64,000 nt of DNA from Sphingobacterium puteale (GCF_003627955.1 NZ_RBWS01000008.1:62001-126000); one strand, 5' to 3'; counted from the first letter of the stretch, positions 1-10,355 are shown. Numbers and translations are program-made. The notes: generated from the sequence alone by a model not told the origin.

Positions 1-1195
1 TAAGTTCATTATTGACAAAAATTGCGATTTTTCCTTTTTTCAAAGCTTGCTGCGCAGTCATATCTGGGTTTAATAATTTAGTTTTTATTGTAATGGTATT
101 TGTCGCTTTATCCATGTCAATATCAAACCTGACACGGTCGTATTGGGGATTGTCTTTGAGGGATACCGGGGATTGTTCGATAGCGATATTGTAGAAACCT
201 TTTCTATATCTTCCATCCATCGGAAACCAGATCCAATTGACGTATCGTGGATTTGGTTTACGTTTATATTGAACTAACCATGGTGATGTGAGTGTATAAT
301 CTATCCCATGTCCTCTCCCTTCCTGCAGGACAATATTGTGTACAAAATCTCCTGGGAATAGATGTTCCAAGCTGTCGAGCGCGTTTTTAGCGGAAAGGGT
401 GAGTTTGTTCCTTCCAAATCCGGTATCGTTGGCACCCGTTTGAAATGAAAAGGCCAAATGTTTGAAATTTTCGGGCGGAGCATTTTTTAAGGGTTCTCCC
501 CCGGCCATTGGCCCGGCTCCGGCGAAGTAATCGGCGTAAAAAGCTGCTAATCGCTGGCTTCCGTAGCCTCCTTCGGAAATCCCCATGACATACAGCGCAT
601 TTGGATCAATTTGCTGGTCAAGCATGGCAAGACGAAGCAGCTTTTCCCAAGCTAGCTGAACAGGCTTCAACCACCACCGATATCTTCGCTCATTGGGAAT
701 CTGTGGAATAAAATAACGTGATGGTGAATCGCGGTAACGCAGCGACCAAGCTAGCGTTGCTTTGAGTTCCATTTCTTTTGGGCCAGAACCATGGAGGTTG
801 AGAAATAGTGGTAATTTTGTGTGACCTATCGAGCCTTTCTGGATGTAATAATAGGGTAAAGGATTTTCATTGACCAATTCCCATTGGTGTAGTTTATAGT
901 CCTGTAGACCACGAGCTGCTTGTGTTGGCAAAGGAAGTGTCTCGCGTCGACTGTTCACGGAATTCCATACAGCCCATATTTCCTGTTGTAGCGCTGTAAT
1001 CTCAGTAGCTTTTATTTTGGTGTTTATGGAGGTGGAGACTAGTGAATCTTCGGCGGCAACGTTTGCAAGGCGTGCGTCGAAATACGTTTCCATTTTCATA
1101 AGATCATTTTTGTGCAGCAGGGATTGTGCTTGGATCGATGGACCGATACCTATCAGGAAAATAACTTTAAATATTTTGCTGGTATAGTTTTTCAT
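1..1195 (-). CDS. Secreted alpha/beta hydrolase (esterase-like), 3' end outside the window
   Basis: The reading frame is open from the ATG at 1195 to the window edge (398 codons, no stop), so the C terminus is missing. A signal peptide ends near residue 24 (IQAQ). The nucleophile elbow GISEGG puts the catalytic serine at residue 207. D257 in GANDTGFG and H296 in GRGHGID are spaced as expected for the acid and base of a Ser-Asp-His triad. The oxyanion-hole strand is LNLHGSG near residue 125. The family is the dienelactone-hydrolase/feruloyl-esterase-like group of secreted Bacteroidota hydrolases; the substrate cannot be read from the sequence. It follows the PKD-like lipoprotein by 86 bp, across a hairpin, and is probably the cargo enzyme of the sigma/FecR-controlled module upstream. 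The call as a serine hydrolase is firm; the ester substrate is inference. Confidence 0.82.
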   Translation of the reverse strand, partial: MKNYTSKIFKVIFLIGIGPSIQAQSLLHKNDLMKMETYFDARLANVAAEDSLVSTSINTKIKATEITALQQEIWAVWNSVNSRRETLPLPTQAARGLQDYKLHQWELVNENPLPYYYIQKGSIGHTKLPLFLNLHGSGPKEMELKATLAWSLRYRDSPSRYFIPQIPNERRYRWWLKPVQLAWEKLLRLAMLDQQIDPNALYVMGISEGGYGSQRLAAFYADYFAGAGPMAGGEPLKNAPPENFKHLAFSFQTGANDTGFGRNKLTLSAKNALDSLEHLFPGDFVHNIVLQEGRGHGIDYTLTSPWLVQYKRKPNPRYVNWIWFPMDGRYRKGFYNIAIEQSPVSLKDNPQYDRVRFDIDMDKATNTITIKTKLLNPDMTAQQALKKGKIAIFVNNEL

Positions 1196-1230
1196 AAGTA
1201 GCTGTTTGATTTTTTATCGATTACCTTCAT

Positions 1231-1260
1231 TGGAGCTTGGCATTTAAAGCCAAGGCTCCA
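1231..1260 (-). other. Intergenic hairpin between PKD-like lipoprotein and hydrolase genes
   Basis: TGGAGCTTGGC at 1231-1241 pairs with GCCAAGGCTCCA at 1249-1260, with one bulged base and a 7-nt loop. Read on the minus strand there is no uridine run directly after the stem. It is therefore more likely an attenuator or an mRNA-stabilising or processing stem than a full intrinsic terminator. A T-rich stretch does follow about 20 bases later. Confidence 0.5.
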
Positions 1261-1281
1261 GTAAAGGAAGTACTGCAGGAG

Positions 1282-2817
1282 CTATTCGCGGTAAGTTACC
1301 GAAGCAATTTTTCCAAATCCGTCAAAAGAAGAGGATAATGATGCAGTACCAGATAATGGTATTTGATAGAATTCCATTTTACCCGAAGTATTGGGGATTG
1401 TTTCGTCGTAACTGCACACCATTAGCTTTGCCGCATAATTTTTATAGCGGGCACTAGTTCTATTTTGTATAAAACGTTGGTATTTAATCAGGCTGATTTT
1501 TCTATTTCCAAGGTCAAGCAGCTGTTTGTGAACTTTGTTGAAAGGGTCGTATTGATAGACTTTACTTCCGACAGCGTATATCAGGTAGCCGTAGGTGGGG
1601 TCGATCGCATAAAAATCCGCCTGATCAATCTGATTGAGATTCTCCACTTCGTCATAACCCAATGGTGTAAATTTGGAACTTGAAGGTACAAAGCGATAGA
1701 GCATTAACTTTTGGGTCGTTGGGTTTTTGAGCAAAGCGTAGAACTGTTTGGTACTGGTCAATGCGCATTCAAGATACAATAAATCCTGTCCCATATTGGC
1801 TGGGTTGACGATAGTGGCATCTGTCGACGTTGGTATTACAGAGACTCTATTTGTTCCCATATGCAGCACAAAACGTCGACTATCTTTGTCGTAGTAAACA
1901 GTGTAAGCATCACGGTTTCCGTCATAACAAGCTAAAAAGGGAGCCATATTTATATTACTCCCCGAATTTAGCCTATTAATCGGCGGACCATATAAAATGG
2001 CTTGTTGTTTGTACTCGAACATTAAGATACCTTCACTATCCACAACGTAAGTTTGTGGCGTAGAGCTACTTCCCATGCCTACAATGCGGTTGGCGTGATA
2101 CTTCGCTCCAGTAGAACGAAGTACTTCCGTTTTGAGATTGCGGTAATCGCTCCAGTTACGTGTATGGTTGTTGATACTATAGGTGGCAAGATCCGTGCTG
2201 ATGTAGACGCGATTATTATCATTGTTGCTAAATATGTCTTTGTTGGGCGTATAATATACCTGAATTGGTTTCCCCTCCAATTTAAGGTCACTGGTAGTAG
2301 ATAAAAGATCAGTATAGCGATCAAATGGCAGTGTATCAGCTTTATAGTTGAGCATATCAAGCCGGCTTCCTCCATCGATTTCATTAAGAATGAGCCAGCC
2401 ATTTCCCAGTTCGGATGTCATGGTAAGATTACAGGTATATTGCCAACGTTCACCTGTGCTTTTGTCAACAAGACGATAATACAATACATAAGAACCTGTT
2501 GGCAGGGGTAAATTTATATTTAAATCTTTTGTTGTTGCCAAAGGGATCTTTTTATCTGCATTGACTGTCGCCTGCCAATTGTAGGCAAACCACTCGAAGG
2601 TAAAGTTGGTGCTATCAATAGCTTTGCTAAACGAAGTAATAAATACGGGGCTAATAGTTAGGTTTTTCCCGGTAGCACCACTATATGCTTTTTCAATACC
2701 TCTGATACCAATGGTATCCAGACTTGTATAGTTGTAATTGCCTAGGTCTTTTCTACAGCTTGAAAGGACTACAATCCACAATGTAATGAGGAATAGGAGA
2801 TAGCGTATGTTTTTCAT
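1282..2817 (-). CDS. PKD-like family surface lipoprotein (module B)
   Basis: This 511-residue protein has a lipoprotein signal with its acceptor cysteine at residue 21 (LSSC), followed by RKD, a charged start typical of surface-exposed Bacteroidota lipoproteins. It opens with the CRKDLGNYNY signature that its paralogue at 15920-17443 shares almost exactly. The family usually has an Ig/PKD-like N-terminal domain (about residues 25-140) and a C-terminal beta-propeller-like region; repeated YxYDxxxK-type strands such as KVYQYDPFNKVHKQ fit this. It is the last of the SusC-SusD-DUF4843-PKD lipoproteins and lies 21 bp after the DUF4843 gene. The expected role is an accessory ligand-binding lipoprotein of the outer-membrane uptake complex. 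The ligand is unknown. Confidence 0.8.
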   Translation of the reverse strand: MKNIRYLLFLITLWIVVLSSCRKDLGNYNYTSLDTIGIRGIEKAYSGATGKNLTISPVFITSFSKAIDSTNFTFEWFAYNWQATVNADKKIPLATTKDLNINLPLPTGSYVLYYRLVDKSTGERWQYTCNLTMTSELGNGWLILNEIDGGSRLDMLNYKADTLPFDRYTDLLSTTSDLKLEGKPIQVYYTPNKDIFSNNDNNRVYISTDLATYSINNHTRNWSDYRNLKTEVLRSTGAKYHANRIVGMGSSSTPQTYVVDSEGILMFEYKQQAILYGPPINRLNSGSNINMAPFLACYDGNRDAYTVYYDKDSRRFVLHMGTNRVSVIPTSTDATIVNPANMGQDLLYLECALTSTKQFYALLKNPTTQKLMLYRFVPSSSKFTPLGYDEVENLNQIDQADFYAIDPTYGYLIYAVGSKVYQYDPFNKVHKQLLDLGNRKISLIKYQRFIQNRTSARYKNYAAKLMVCSYDETIPNTSGKMEFYQIPLSGTASLSSSFDGFGKIASVTYRE

Positions 2818-2838
2818 TTTTCTAGTTTCATAGGTTTA

Positions 2839-3633
2839 TTATTGTACATTTTTTCCCATTTTCATTGCTGTACCGTCGTCTTCTAAAATGGGTGTTCCTT
2901 TTGCTGTCATATCATTGAGATAAGCCTGGAGTCCATATCCCCAAGCAGGCAAGCTGTTACCGGGCATCACTTCCTTGGTAATCTCATTGATATCGAGGTT
3001 CAGCACACCGATTAATAGCTGGAATTTTTTTTGACTATAAGCACCAAGATAGTTGACAGTTAGATAGGCGTATTTATTTCGAGATTCATCCCAGAACCAA
3101 GGAGGACCAACGATATCGTCCGCAATAACAGAAAATCGATTGAAGTAACGTATTTGTTGTTGGTCTCCTGTCCCAATCATCTGCGATTCCATTTGCAGCG
3201 CAAAATTTTCATTGGCTCGTAAGGCTAGGTTTAAGATTCGCTTTTCTGTTTGTAGCGATTTAGATCGTTTGAGCCGAATTCGTATTGTATCCCGGAGCTG
3301 TTGTGCCTTAATCTGGAAAGTCGCATTTTCAATTTCATAGTCCTCTCCCTCTACCATCGTACTGCTAGACAGTATTTCTAAATTATACCTCCGATCGGTG
3401 GCTGCTTTTGCGCCTGTGGTTGTGACGGGGACCAGTAATAGTGTATCCTGAATAAGTTCAGAGATATAGCCATAAGAAAAGAAACTGCTGTCTATCGGAC
3501 GATATACGTTGGAGACTCGTTCTCCCGGAAAATAAATGCTATTCTGAGATTGATAAAGATCGAGTGTGTCTTCTTTACAACCTGTTGCATAGATTAATGT
3601 TGCAATAAAAAGGTAAGCTAGTTTTTTCATCAT
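2839..3633 (-). CDS. DUF4843 lipoprotein (module B)
   Basis: A 264-residue lipoprotein with its acceptor cysteine at residue 19 (ATGC) followed by KED. The body begins with the SIYFPGE strand typical of DUF4843 proteins (compare TIYFNET in the paralogue at 17467). A second DUF4843 hallmark is the AQQLRDTIRIRL segment, mirrored by KNQLRDTIWLRF in the paralogue. It starts MMKK; either methionine is possible. The gene lies 6 bp after SusD and is clearly co-transcribed. The position matches that of SusE-like accessory lipoproteins in other SusC/D systems. No enzymatic motif is visible. The family assignment is by recognition of the sequence and of gene order; the ligand is unknown. Confidence 0.82.
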   Translation of the reverse strand: MMKKLAYLFIATLIYATGCKEDTLDLYQSQNSIYFPGERVSNVYRPIDSSFFSYGYISELIQDTLLLVPVTTTGAKAATDRRYNLEILSSSTMVEGEDYEIENATFQIKAQQLRDTIRIRLKRSKSLQTEKRILNLALRANENFALQMESQMIGTGDQQQIRYFNRFSVIADDIVGPPWFWDESRNKYAYLTVNYLGAYSQKKFQLLIGVLNLDINEITKEVMPGNSLPAWGYGLQAYLNDMTAKGTPILEDDGTAMKMGKNVQ

Positions 3634-3639
3634 GTTGGT

Positions 3640-5091
3640 TTATCTAGGTTCAGTTTCGACCAAAGGTAATGGAAAGGTGTACTGTGTGGTCGTTATTGTT
3701 TTCTGTGCATTGGACGTAGCGCTCAAGATAGAGGCTGTATTTGTACGTTTGTAATAATACCAAAGTTGGCCTTCTCCATAAAACTCACGACGGTATTCTT
3801 TCATGATATCAAGTGTAGCGTCTGCATATTCCGCTAATACCTGACAGTTGCGGTGTGTCCGAATTTCGTTGAGGTACGCTAGTGATTTGTTTGGGTCGGT
3901 TTCACATTCTGCGGCAATCAGAAAAATTTCACTTAGCCTAAGCCCTGCTATTGTATATCGGTAATTTGGGGCATTGGTGTTGCTGAGATCCTGATATTTA
4001 AGGAAGACATTGTATGATTTGCCGCCAGCTACCTGCCAGTTGAGACTGTATCGATAATCATTGGGCCAATTGTCAAAGATAGCATTCAAGAAAGATGGGC
4101 TTGTTCCGGCCGTTAGAATGGTATTGTCCGCTAGTGCGGGATTATAGAGGTTGTTGTATATGCCATACAAGTTACGGTTTTCAAAAGCAAAAAGAACTTC
4201 GGTGGAGTAAATACGATTTACTGTACTGGGATCGCTGATATCTGTACTTTGTACCCATGGAAATTTGCTTTTATTTTGAATAATAGTTTCGGCTGCCGCT
4301 AATGCCTCTGTTTTCTGGTCTGCATATAATAGTACACGTGCTTGTAGTCCTTTAACTGCATAGTAATTGAGGTGATAATTACGCGCCTGCAGGTATGGCT
4401 TTTTGCCATAGTCAATAGTACCTGTGGTCTGATCTACTTTTGTCATTGTAAGTGCAGGATCTGACGTTTGCAGTAATTGTTCTGCAAGTTGGAGATCGTC
4501 AAGGACATTGGAGATGACTTCCTTGGTGGTTGAGTATGGGGCCGATTCATAGCCTGTATGTTCGTAATAAGGAATTGTCGCGGCTTCTGGAGCTACTGTG
4601 TAAGCTGGGGCAAACATGCGGACAAGGTCAAAGTAAAGATAGGCCCGGAGCGCGTGCGCTTCGCCCGACATAATGGCTTTGGACTGCTCGTCCAACACCG
4701 AACCATAGGTTTCGATGTTTTCCAGAAATTTATTGATATTGGTAATGTTGACATAAAGATTTGTCCAGATTGCACTGATGCGGTTTTTTGGTCCTGCTTC
4801 ATCGTAATTGAAATTTGTGAGAGCTTGTATTCCAAGGTCATGTGTAGAGGACATGTAATAATATTGTGCCAGGAGGTCAGGCACTTGTAGCGTTAGTTCG
4901 CTGCCATAGAGGTTGTCGGCACCCAACTTGAGGTAGATGCCATTGAGTCCGTCAATGAATCCTTGAGGGGTCTGGAAGACTTCATCTTCGATAAACTTAT
5001 CTTCGGGCTTTACATCTAGCCATTTGTTGCAGCCAGTTAATGCGTATGCACAAACGAAAAATGGGATGAGTATTTTTTTTAGCTGTTTCAT
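3640..5091 (-). CDS. SusD/RagB-family outer-membrane lipoprotein (module B)
   Basis: This 483-residue SusD homologue is the surface ligand-binding lid of the SusC channel. The acceptor cysteine is residue 21 (LTGC), followed by the family hallmark NKWLDVKPEDKF. Tetratricopeptide-like helices include the segment GEAHALRAYLYFDLVRMF, and the C-terminal EFYGEGQLWYYYKR motif is typical of SusD/RagB proteins. Its ATG overlaps the SusC stop codon by one base (TAATG), indicating translational coupling. It is closely related to the SusD at 18245-19675. What it binds cannot be deduced. Because the partner SusC reading frame is broken, this lid may now be orphaned. Confidence 0.92.
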   Translation of the reverse strand: MKQLKKILIPFFVCAYALTGCNKWLDVKPEDKFIEDEVFQTPQGFIDGLNGIYLKLGADNLYGSELTLQVPDLLAQYYYMSSTHDLGIQALTNFNYDEAGPKNRISAIWTNLYVNITNINKFLENIETYGSVLDEQSKAIMSGEAHALRAYLYFDLVRMFAPAYTVAPEAATIPYYEHTGYESAPYSTTKEVISNVLDDLQLAEQLLQTSDPALTMTKVDQTTGTIDYGKKPYLQARNYHLNYYAVKGLQARVLLYADQKTEALAAAETIIQNKSKFPWVQSTDISDPSTVNRIYSTEVLFAFENRNLYGIYNNLYNPALADNTILTAGTSPSFLNAIFDNWPNDYRYSLNWQVAGGKSYNVFLKYQDLSNTNAPNYRYTIAGLRLSEIFLIAAECETDPNKSLAYLNEIRTHRNCQVLAEYADATLDIMKEYRREFYGEGQLWYYYKRTNTASILSATSNAQKTITTTQYTFPLPLVETEPR

Positions 5092-8000
5092 TATTTCAGT
5101 GTTGCGTTTAAACTTAGGGATATTGATCTTGTGAAGGGATAGTCTATACCACGTTCGCGTTTGACGGTCGAGGTATAAAATATATCATTCATATAGGCTG
5201 AGAGCCGTAGATTGGAGAGTTTGGCCTTATCCAGCCATTGTTTGCCTCTAAATTCGTAGCCGAGATTAATGGATTCACCACTAAATGTGTTTTCGTCTTG
5301 TACAAAACGGGAAGAAATAGGGGTTGAACCGGTAATGGCTATTGCTTTAAATTGTGCAATGTCGCCTGGATTTTTCCAACGTTCGTATAATGCCCGCTTA
5401 TCCTGATTGTTTTCGACATTATTGATCGATATATTCTCTACTTTATTATACAGAGCGGAATTGAGATAGTCACTTTTCAGCTTATAGCGGATAATGACAC
5501 TTGCTGTAAATCCTTTATAGCCCAAGGTACCGCGCAGGGTTCCTTCTGCCAAAGGCTGTGAACTTCCGACCACGACAATATCATTGGTGTTATAATTAAA
5601 GGTTTGCTGGCCATCTTTTGATAAGAAGACTTCTTGCCCAGTTGCTGGATCTATGCCCAGAGAACGTACAGCCCATAAATCGCGGGGGCTATAACCATCT
5701 TTGAAACGAACAAGAGACTGGCTGGTTTGCATTTCTTCGTTGAGAGCATTGAGCTTATCGTTAAAATTGTCATACCGTTGCTTTGTGATGGCTCCTGTGA
5801 GACCAAAGGTTAGTACGAATTGATCTTTCGGTCGATATATGGGCGAATAGTTGACGATTGTTTCTACTCCTTTGACGTCCAATGTACCCGCGTTAAAAGG
5901 ATAGTTGGAAAGCCCTGTGGAGGCAGGTAATGTGACAGCGACGACGAGCGGATCTGTGTATTTGTCAAAAGCATTGAATTGTATGTTCAGCTTGTTTTTG
6001 AAAAATGTACCGTCCACACCGATGCTGGTCTGCCGTGTGCGTTGCCATTCGAGATCTGGTGCGCCTAAAGCGGAAAGGAAAATACCTTGACCAAAGCGGT
6101 TGACATTGCGATCGTAGTCAAATATGGACTGGCTGACATTGCCGAAGCTTTGATTGCCCGTAATCCCTATATTTCCGCGAATCCTTAAGTTATTGATCCA
6201 TGTATTGTTTTTGAGGAACTTTTCTTTATGTGCATTCCAGCTCAAACCGATGGAGTAATAGGGGGAATAGAGATTGTTGGACCCAAAACTTGTCGAACCG
6301 TCTATATTGTAATTAAAATCCGCGTTGTAACGTTGGTCATAGGAATAGTTGACGGAAGCGACAATGGAGTTTCGGCGTGCGATTCTGGTCGCTACGCTCG
6401 GCTTTGAGCCAGTTTGATAACCAAAGGCGAAAGATGGATTTCCGTTACTCGCTGAAGGAAATCCCACGGCAATGTACCCATTGGATCGACTATTATTTTC
6501 ATTGATTTCGCCACGTAAGTTAGCTGTTAGGCTATGCAGTTTTTGAAAAACCTTTGCATAGGTCAACATGGCATTGGCTGTATAGCTAAATGATTCAGCT
6601 CCGCGATAGGTAAGCTTCCCTTTGAGGTCATTGGTCACTTCATCAAATTGGGTATCCAATGGCGAGGCAAAGGTATTTGAATTGGTTGTGCTTTTGCTGA
6701 TCTGTGCTCCGGCTGTTATACCTAAAGCGGGACTAATAGAATAGGTCAGCTGTAGGTTGTTGCTAATCGTATAATTTTTGGTCCTATTATAGCTGGACAA
6801 TGAAGCGTTATAAAGCGGGTTGGCTATTGATAAAAAAGCACCCGGGCTATTGGATTCTGTACGGGCTAGATATTTTTCATCGGCTGATTTGAATTCATAA
6901 TACGGATTTGTGTTTACCCAGAGAGAGAAGCTACCATAAGGTGATTCATTACCTGTATATCCTGAAGCAAAGGCTCTATTGGCAATATTTAGTTTCCCCG
7001 TCCGATAATTTAAATTAATATTGGCCCCCCAATCTTCCCTTCCAGAGCCGATCATGGCTCCTTTTGTTGTTCTGTAGTTGCCCCCAAGGTCGAAGACTAC
7101 AGCTCCCTCACCTCCTCTGGCGCTTAATGAATGACGTTGTGAATAGGCTGTCTGAATAGGTTTGTCCAACCAGTATGTATCTACCCCTCGCAAGACATTT
7201 TGTAAACGGATATTATAGATATTGTCTAAGGCTATTTGTTGTTCAAAGTTATTTGAAATTGCTGTATATCTTCCAGACAAGCGTTCGAACTCCAATTTTT
7301 CTGCGGCGTTCATCATATTGTAGCTGCTTAAGTCAGGGAACTCAAGATTCAGATCTGACGTATAACTTAACCGTACTTTTCCGGCAACAGGTTTAATGGT
7401 TTCAATGACAACGACACCGTTGGATGCTCTGGAACCGTATATCGCTGTTGAAGCAGCATCTTTTAGGATGGTGGCCGACTTGATAATATTCATATCAAGA
7501 CTCATGATGGTTCGTAGATCGGATTCAAAGCCATCGAGAATAAATAAGGGCTGATTGGGGTCGGACGAAAATTCATCGCGAAGTGAGGATGTGGCAATAC
7601 TGGTTTGTCCCCGCAGTTCGATTGTAGGAAGCGCATTGGGATTGGAACCTATACTGTTGTTTTCAATTTGGATAAAGGAAGGGTCAAGTGCGCGCAAGCT
7701 GGCCACTATATTTTGGTTGTTGACCATTTTGAGTTCTTCGCCAGTGAAGCTTGCTGTTGCCCCAGTGAAACTTTCCTTTTTGCGCTCCATCATACCGGTT
7801 ACAATTACTTCGTCGACAACACGTTCAGTACGTTTTAGTTTGATGAGCAGACCTGTAGATGTTTTTTTTGCCGTGAATTCACTGTCTTCAAAACCAAGCA
7901 TAGAAACTAGTGCCTGTTGTCCATCCGCTGACAATGGAAGAGAGAAATTTCCATTGGACATGGATTGGACGGCTTTTCGTGAATCGCTTTTGAGCCGTAT

Positions 8001-8544
8001 TGTAGCACCTATTACAGGAAGCCCAGTTTCATCTACGATACGCCCTGTAATTGTGCTCTGATCAGTTCGGTTATTGTTAATACTGGATGTTGCTTTCTTC
8101 GGAATGGATTTAATAACAATGGTTTTGTTGACGATTTCATAATCTAGACCATTTGGCTCGAGAATAGCTTTTAACGCTTCTGTAAGGCCTTGTGTTCTTG
8201 AGTATAATTTTATTGGTCCGAATCTTCTCCATATCGACGTCTTTATAGAAGAAGCTGTATCCCGATTGCTTTTCCAATTGCTGGAAGACCTGCCGGATAT
8301 TGGCGTTTTGGGTATTGATGGAAATTTGTTGAGCGCTTAGTGAACCGTATACATGTAAAAGACCGGCAGTTAATAACGCTGGTAACAGGCGAAAATTTGT
8401 ATTATTTCCCCCAAACGGCTTGTGTTTAATACTATGGTGGTCGCTTGTCTGCTGCTTGCTCCAATAGGCGGCAGTGAAAATTTGGGCTGTGGATAGGAGG
8501 GGTACCCAAGGTACCCGCGGTCTTGTTTTGTTAAATTCTTTCAT
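5091..8544 (-). pseudogene. SusC/RagA TonB-dependent receptor with STN domain, split by a frameshift (module B)
   Basis: Two adjacent frames together form one STN-type SusC of about 1150 residues. The first (8544 to 8137) has a long N-terminal extension, a signal region ending near GSLSAQQ and the start of the STN domain (QVFQQLEKQSGYSFFYK). It goes off frame after ILKNT. The STN domain continues in the next frame as LTEALKAILEPNGLDY, then a carboxypeptidase-regulatory-like domain (TGRIVDETGLPVIGATI), the plug (SRASNGVVVIET) and the 22-stranded barrel ending at 5091. Removing one base near 8190 restores a gap-free match to the intact paralogue at 19686-23159. A methionine at 7961 opens a long downstream frame, but a product from there would lack signal peptide and STN. 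It is either a pseudogene, a sequencing error or, less likely, a recoded gene. Confidence 0.85.
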
Positions 8545-8571
8545 GAAAGGTAGGTGTTAATTCGTATTTAG

Positions 8572-9696
8572 TTAGTTTGCTAAACGGATCATTCTTACGT
8601 TGTTGTTATTCTTTTCAATTCTTATTGATATACCAGCGGTCCTCAGCACTTCAAGCACCTCTTTTAGATTAGTTTGTTTCAGGATCTTACCACTGAATTT
8701 TTCACTGACATTTGAATTGTCCAGTTCAACGCGTAGATCATACCAACGCGCCAGTTGGCGCATTATTTCGTTGGGGCTGGCGTTATTAAAGGTAAAGTAC
8801 CCTTCGCGCCATGCAACGTATTCCGTGGCATCTACAGACTTTTTGCTGATCGAGGAGGCATTGGATAGCGCCTGTTGATTGGGGTATAGGACAAGTTTTT
8901 GATTTCGCTGTTGCACTTCTACTTTCCCCTCGACTAGGGTTGTTTTGGTCAATGGCTCATTGTCGTAGGCTTGTACGTTGAAGTGTGTTCCAAGGACTTT
9001 GATGTCTTGGCTCGATGTTTTGACGATAAAAGGTTGTGCAGGATTTTTGGTTACTTCAAAATAGGCCTCACCATGCAGTTCGACCAAGCGTTCGGTTCCG
9101 GTAAATTTAGATGGATATGTTAATGAACTATGGGCATTCATCCACACTTTGGTACCATCGGGCAGCGCTATTTTGAATAGCTGCCCCCTAGGTGTCGATA
9201 ATGTATTCTGGACAATCTTATCTGCCTGATTATTATAAACAATTTCTCCGTTTTTGATTTCCTGTATACCCTCTATGGCCGGTACGGATTTTCCTGTTTT
9301 ATCCAATATGATGACTTTACCATCCTCAAAAGATAGTTTTACCTTTTCTTTGGCAGGTTGTATAGCGGCCAATTGAGCGAGAGGAACTGGATTGAAGACA
9401 AAGTTGTTTCTATAGTAAATATAGCTTAAGCTCGCACTTACGATTATAAAGATACTAGCAGCTGCCTGTAATTGGAGGCGGTGCTTTTTGTGAAAAGGAA
9501 TTACCTCGATAAATGCAGGATGCCCCAATAGGCGCTCGCGGACCCGTTTTTGACCACCTTGGATAATATCCTCGGCAGGAAGCTGTAATGAAGATTGTTC
9601 GTCAAAGGCATCCTTTAAAGTGTGGTATTCTTCCTTTGTCTCGAAACCGAGCAGGTATTTACGTATTAATGCGGCGAATGAATTAGATATGTTCAT
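8572..9696 (-). CDS. FecR-family anti-sigma factor (module B)
   Basis: A 374-residue inner-membrane anti-sigma factor. Residues 1-75 form the cytoplasmic sigma-binding region, one membrane segment lies near residues 80-98 (AAASIFIIVSASLSYIYY), and the periplasmic FecR domain follows. It contains LPDGTKVWMNAHSSLTYPS and RLVELHGEAYFEVTK, both standard FecR strands. A C-terminal DUF4974-like domain (NEIMRQLARWYDLRVEL) resembles an STN fold and is thought to contact the receptor signalling domain. It sits between the sigma factor and the STN-type SusC, as in Fec-type surface signalling. It presumably holds the sigma factor until the SusC receptor is occupied. The frameshift inside the partner STN domain would leave it without its normal input. 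Confidence 0.93.
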   Translation of the reverse strand: MNISNSFAALIRKYLLGFETKEEYHTLKDAFDEQSSLQLPAEDIIQGGQKRVRERLLGHPAFIEVIPFHKKHRLQLQAAASIFIIVSASLSYIYYRNNFVFNPVPLAQLAAIQPAKEKVKLSFEDGKVIILDKTGKSVPAIEGIQEIKNGEIVYNNQADKIVQNTLSTPRGQLFKIALPDGTKVWMNAHSSLTYPSKFTGTERLVELHGEAYFEVTKNPAQPFIVKTSSQDIKVLGTHFNVQAYDNEPLTKTTLVEGKVEVQQRNQKLVLYPNQQALSNASSISKKSVDATEYVAWREGYFTFNNASPNEIMRQLARWYDLRVELDNSNVSEKFSGKILKQTNLKEVLEVLRTAGISIRIEKNNNNVRMIRLAN

Positions 9697-9771
9697 TATT
9701 TCTTTTGGTTAGCCTTGTATAGATATAGTCACCGAAAGAATAAAAAGCACCTATGTAAAAATAAAAAAAAA

Positions 9772-10329
9772 TTAAAAAAATGAAATAAAGAGGTGAAAGT
9801 CTTTGGTTATGAGGCGTAAACGTTTAAGGGCTTTATTGATTTGGTTTTCAACTGTACTCTTGGATAGCCCATATTCAAGGGCGATTTGGTTAATGGATTT
9901 GTTGTTGACGCGACTTTCCTTGAAGATCAGTTTGCATCGTTCGGGCAGGTTTTCAATTTCCTCTTGGATCAGGTCGAGTAGATAGCGGTAATGTAAACGA
10001 TCTTCGATGGGGGCATCGTCTAGAATAATGTCAACCCTATCGATGTCGACAGCATATTGTGCATTGTTTTTATTAAGGTACGTGAAGCTTAGATAACGTG
10101 CACCGGTCTTTAAGTAAGATTCAATATTATTGATTTCTTGTACTCTGTTTCGGTTTTTCCATATGCTCAAGAAGAGGTCATGTAGGATATCCTCGGTGGC
10201 TTCGGTGTTTTTTATTCTCTGATAGACCTGTTGGTATATTGGTTTCCAAAAGTGGTTGTACAATGCATCAAATGCCGTACGATCGCCTTCTGCGATCTGC
10301 TGTAGCCAATATGCAATATTGTTTTCCAT
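9772..10329 (-). CDS. ECF sigma factor, RNA polymerase sigma-70 family (module B)
   Basis: A 185-residue ECF sigma factor. Region 2 includes AFDALYNHFWKPIYQQVYQR and the DILHDLFLSIWKNR segment; region 4 is the helix-turn-helix around INQIALEYGLSKSTVENQINKA. I chose the ATG at 10329 (MENNIAYWLQQ). A longer frame from a TTG at 10350 would overlap the -7 promoter box at 10348-10355. FecR follows 75 bp downstream. The expected target is its own module. The paralogue is at 24571-25143, with the same DILHDLF and KSTVE-type motifs. Cross-regulation between the two sigma factors is possible because the modules are so alike. Confidence 0.93.
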   Translation of the reverse strand: MENNIAYWLQQIAEGDRTAFDALYNHFWKPIYQQVYQRIKNTEATEDILHDLFLSIWKNRNRVQEINNIESYLKTGARYLSFTYLNKNNAQYAVDIDRVDIILDDAPIEDRLHYRYLLDLIQEEIENLPERCKLIFKESRVNNKSINQIALEYGLSKSTVENQINKALKRLRLITKDFHLFISFF

Positions 10330-10347
10330 TTTCGGGTAGTTACCATA

Positions 10348-10355
10348 CAAAAGTA
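10348..10355 (-). promoter_or_regulatory. Bacteroidota -7 promoter box for the module B sigma factor
   Basis: Read on the minus strand the box is TACTTTTG, a perfect match to the Bacteroidota -7 consensus TAnnTTTG. It lies 18 bases before the ATG at 10329, implying a very short leader and deciding the start codon. No clear TTG at -33 is visible, which is common for this phylum. Confidence 0.6.

Noticed and set aside
5091..7961. A complete 956-residue SusC starting at the internal ATG at 7961.
   Set aside because: It would lack signal peptide and STN domain, and the missing part is encoded directly upstream in the neighbouring frame.
10330..10350. Longer starts from non-ATG codons at 10350 (sigma), 24467 (FecR), 35658 (SusD), 49756 (PKD lipoprotein) and 53529 (membrane protein), and an upstream in-frame extension to 48302 (DUF1735).
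   Set aside because: They overlap promoters or the preceding gene and do not improve the signal peptide or the family match. Downstream ATG codons fit better.
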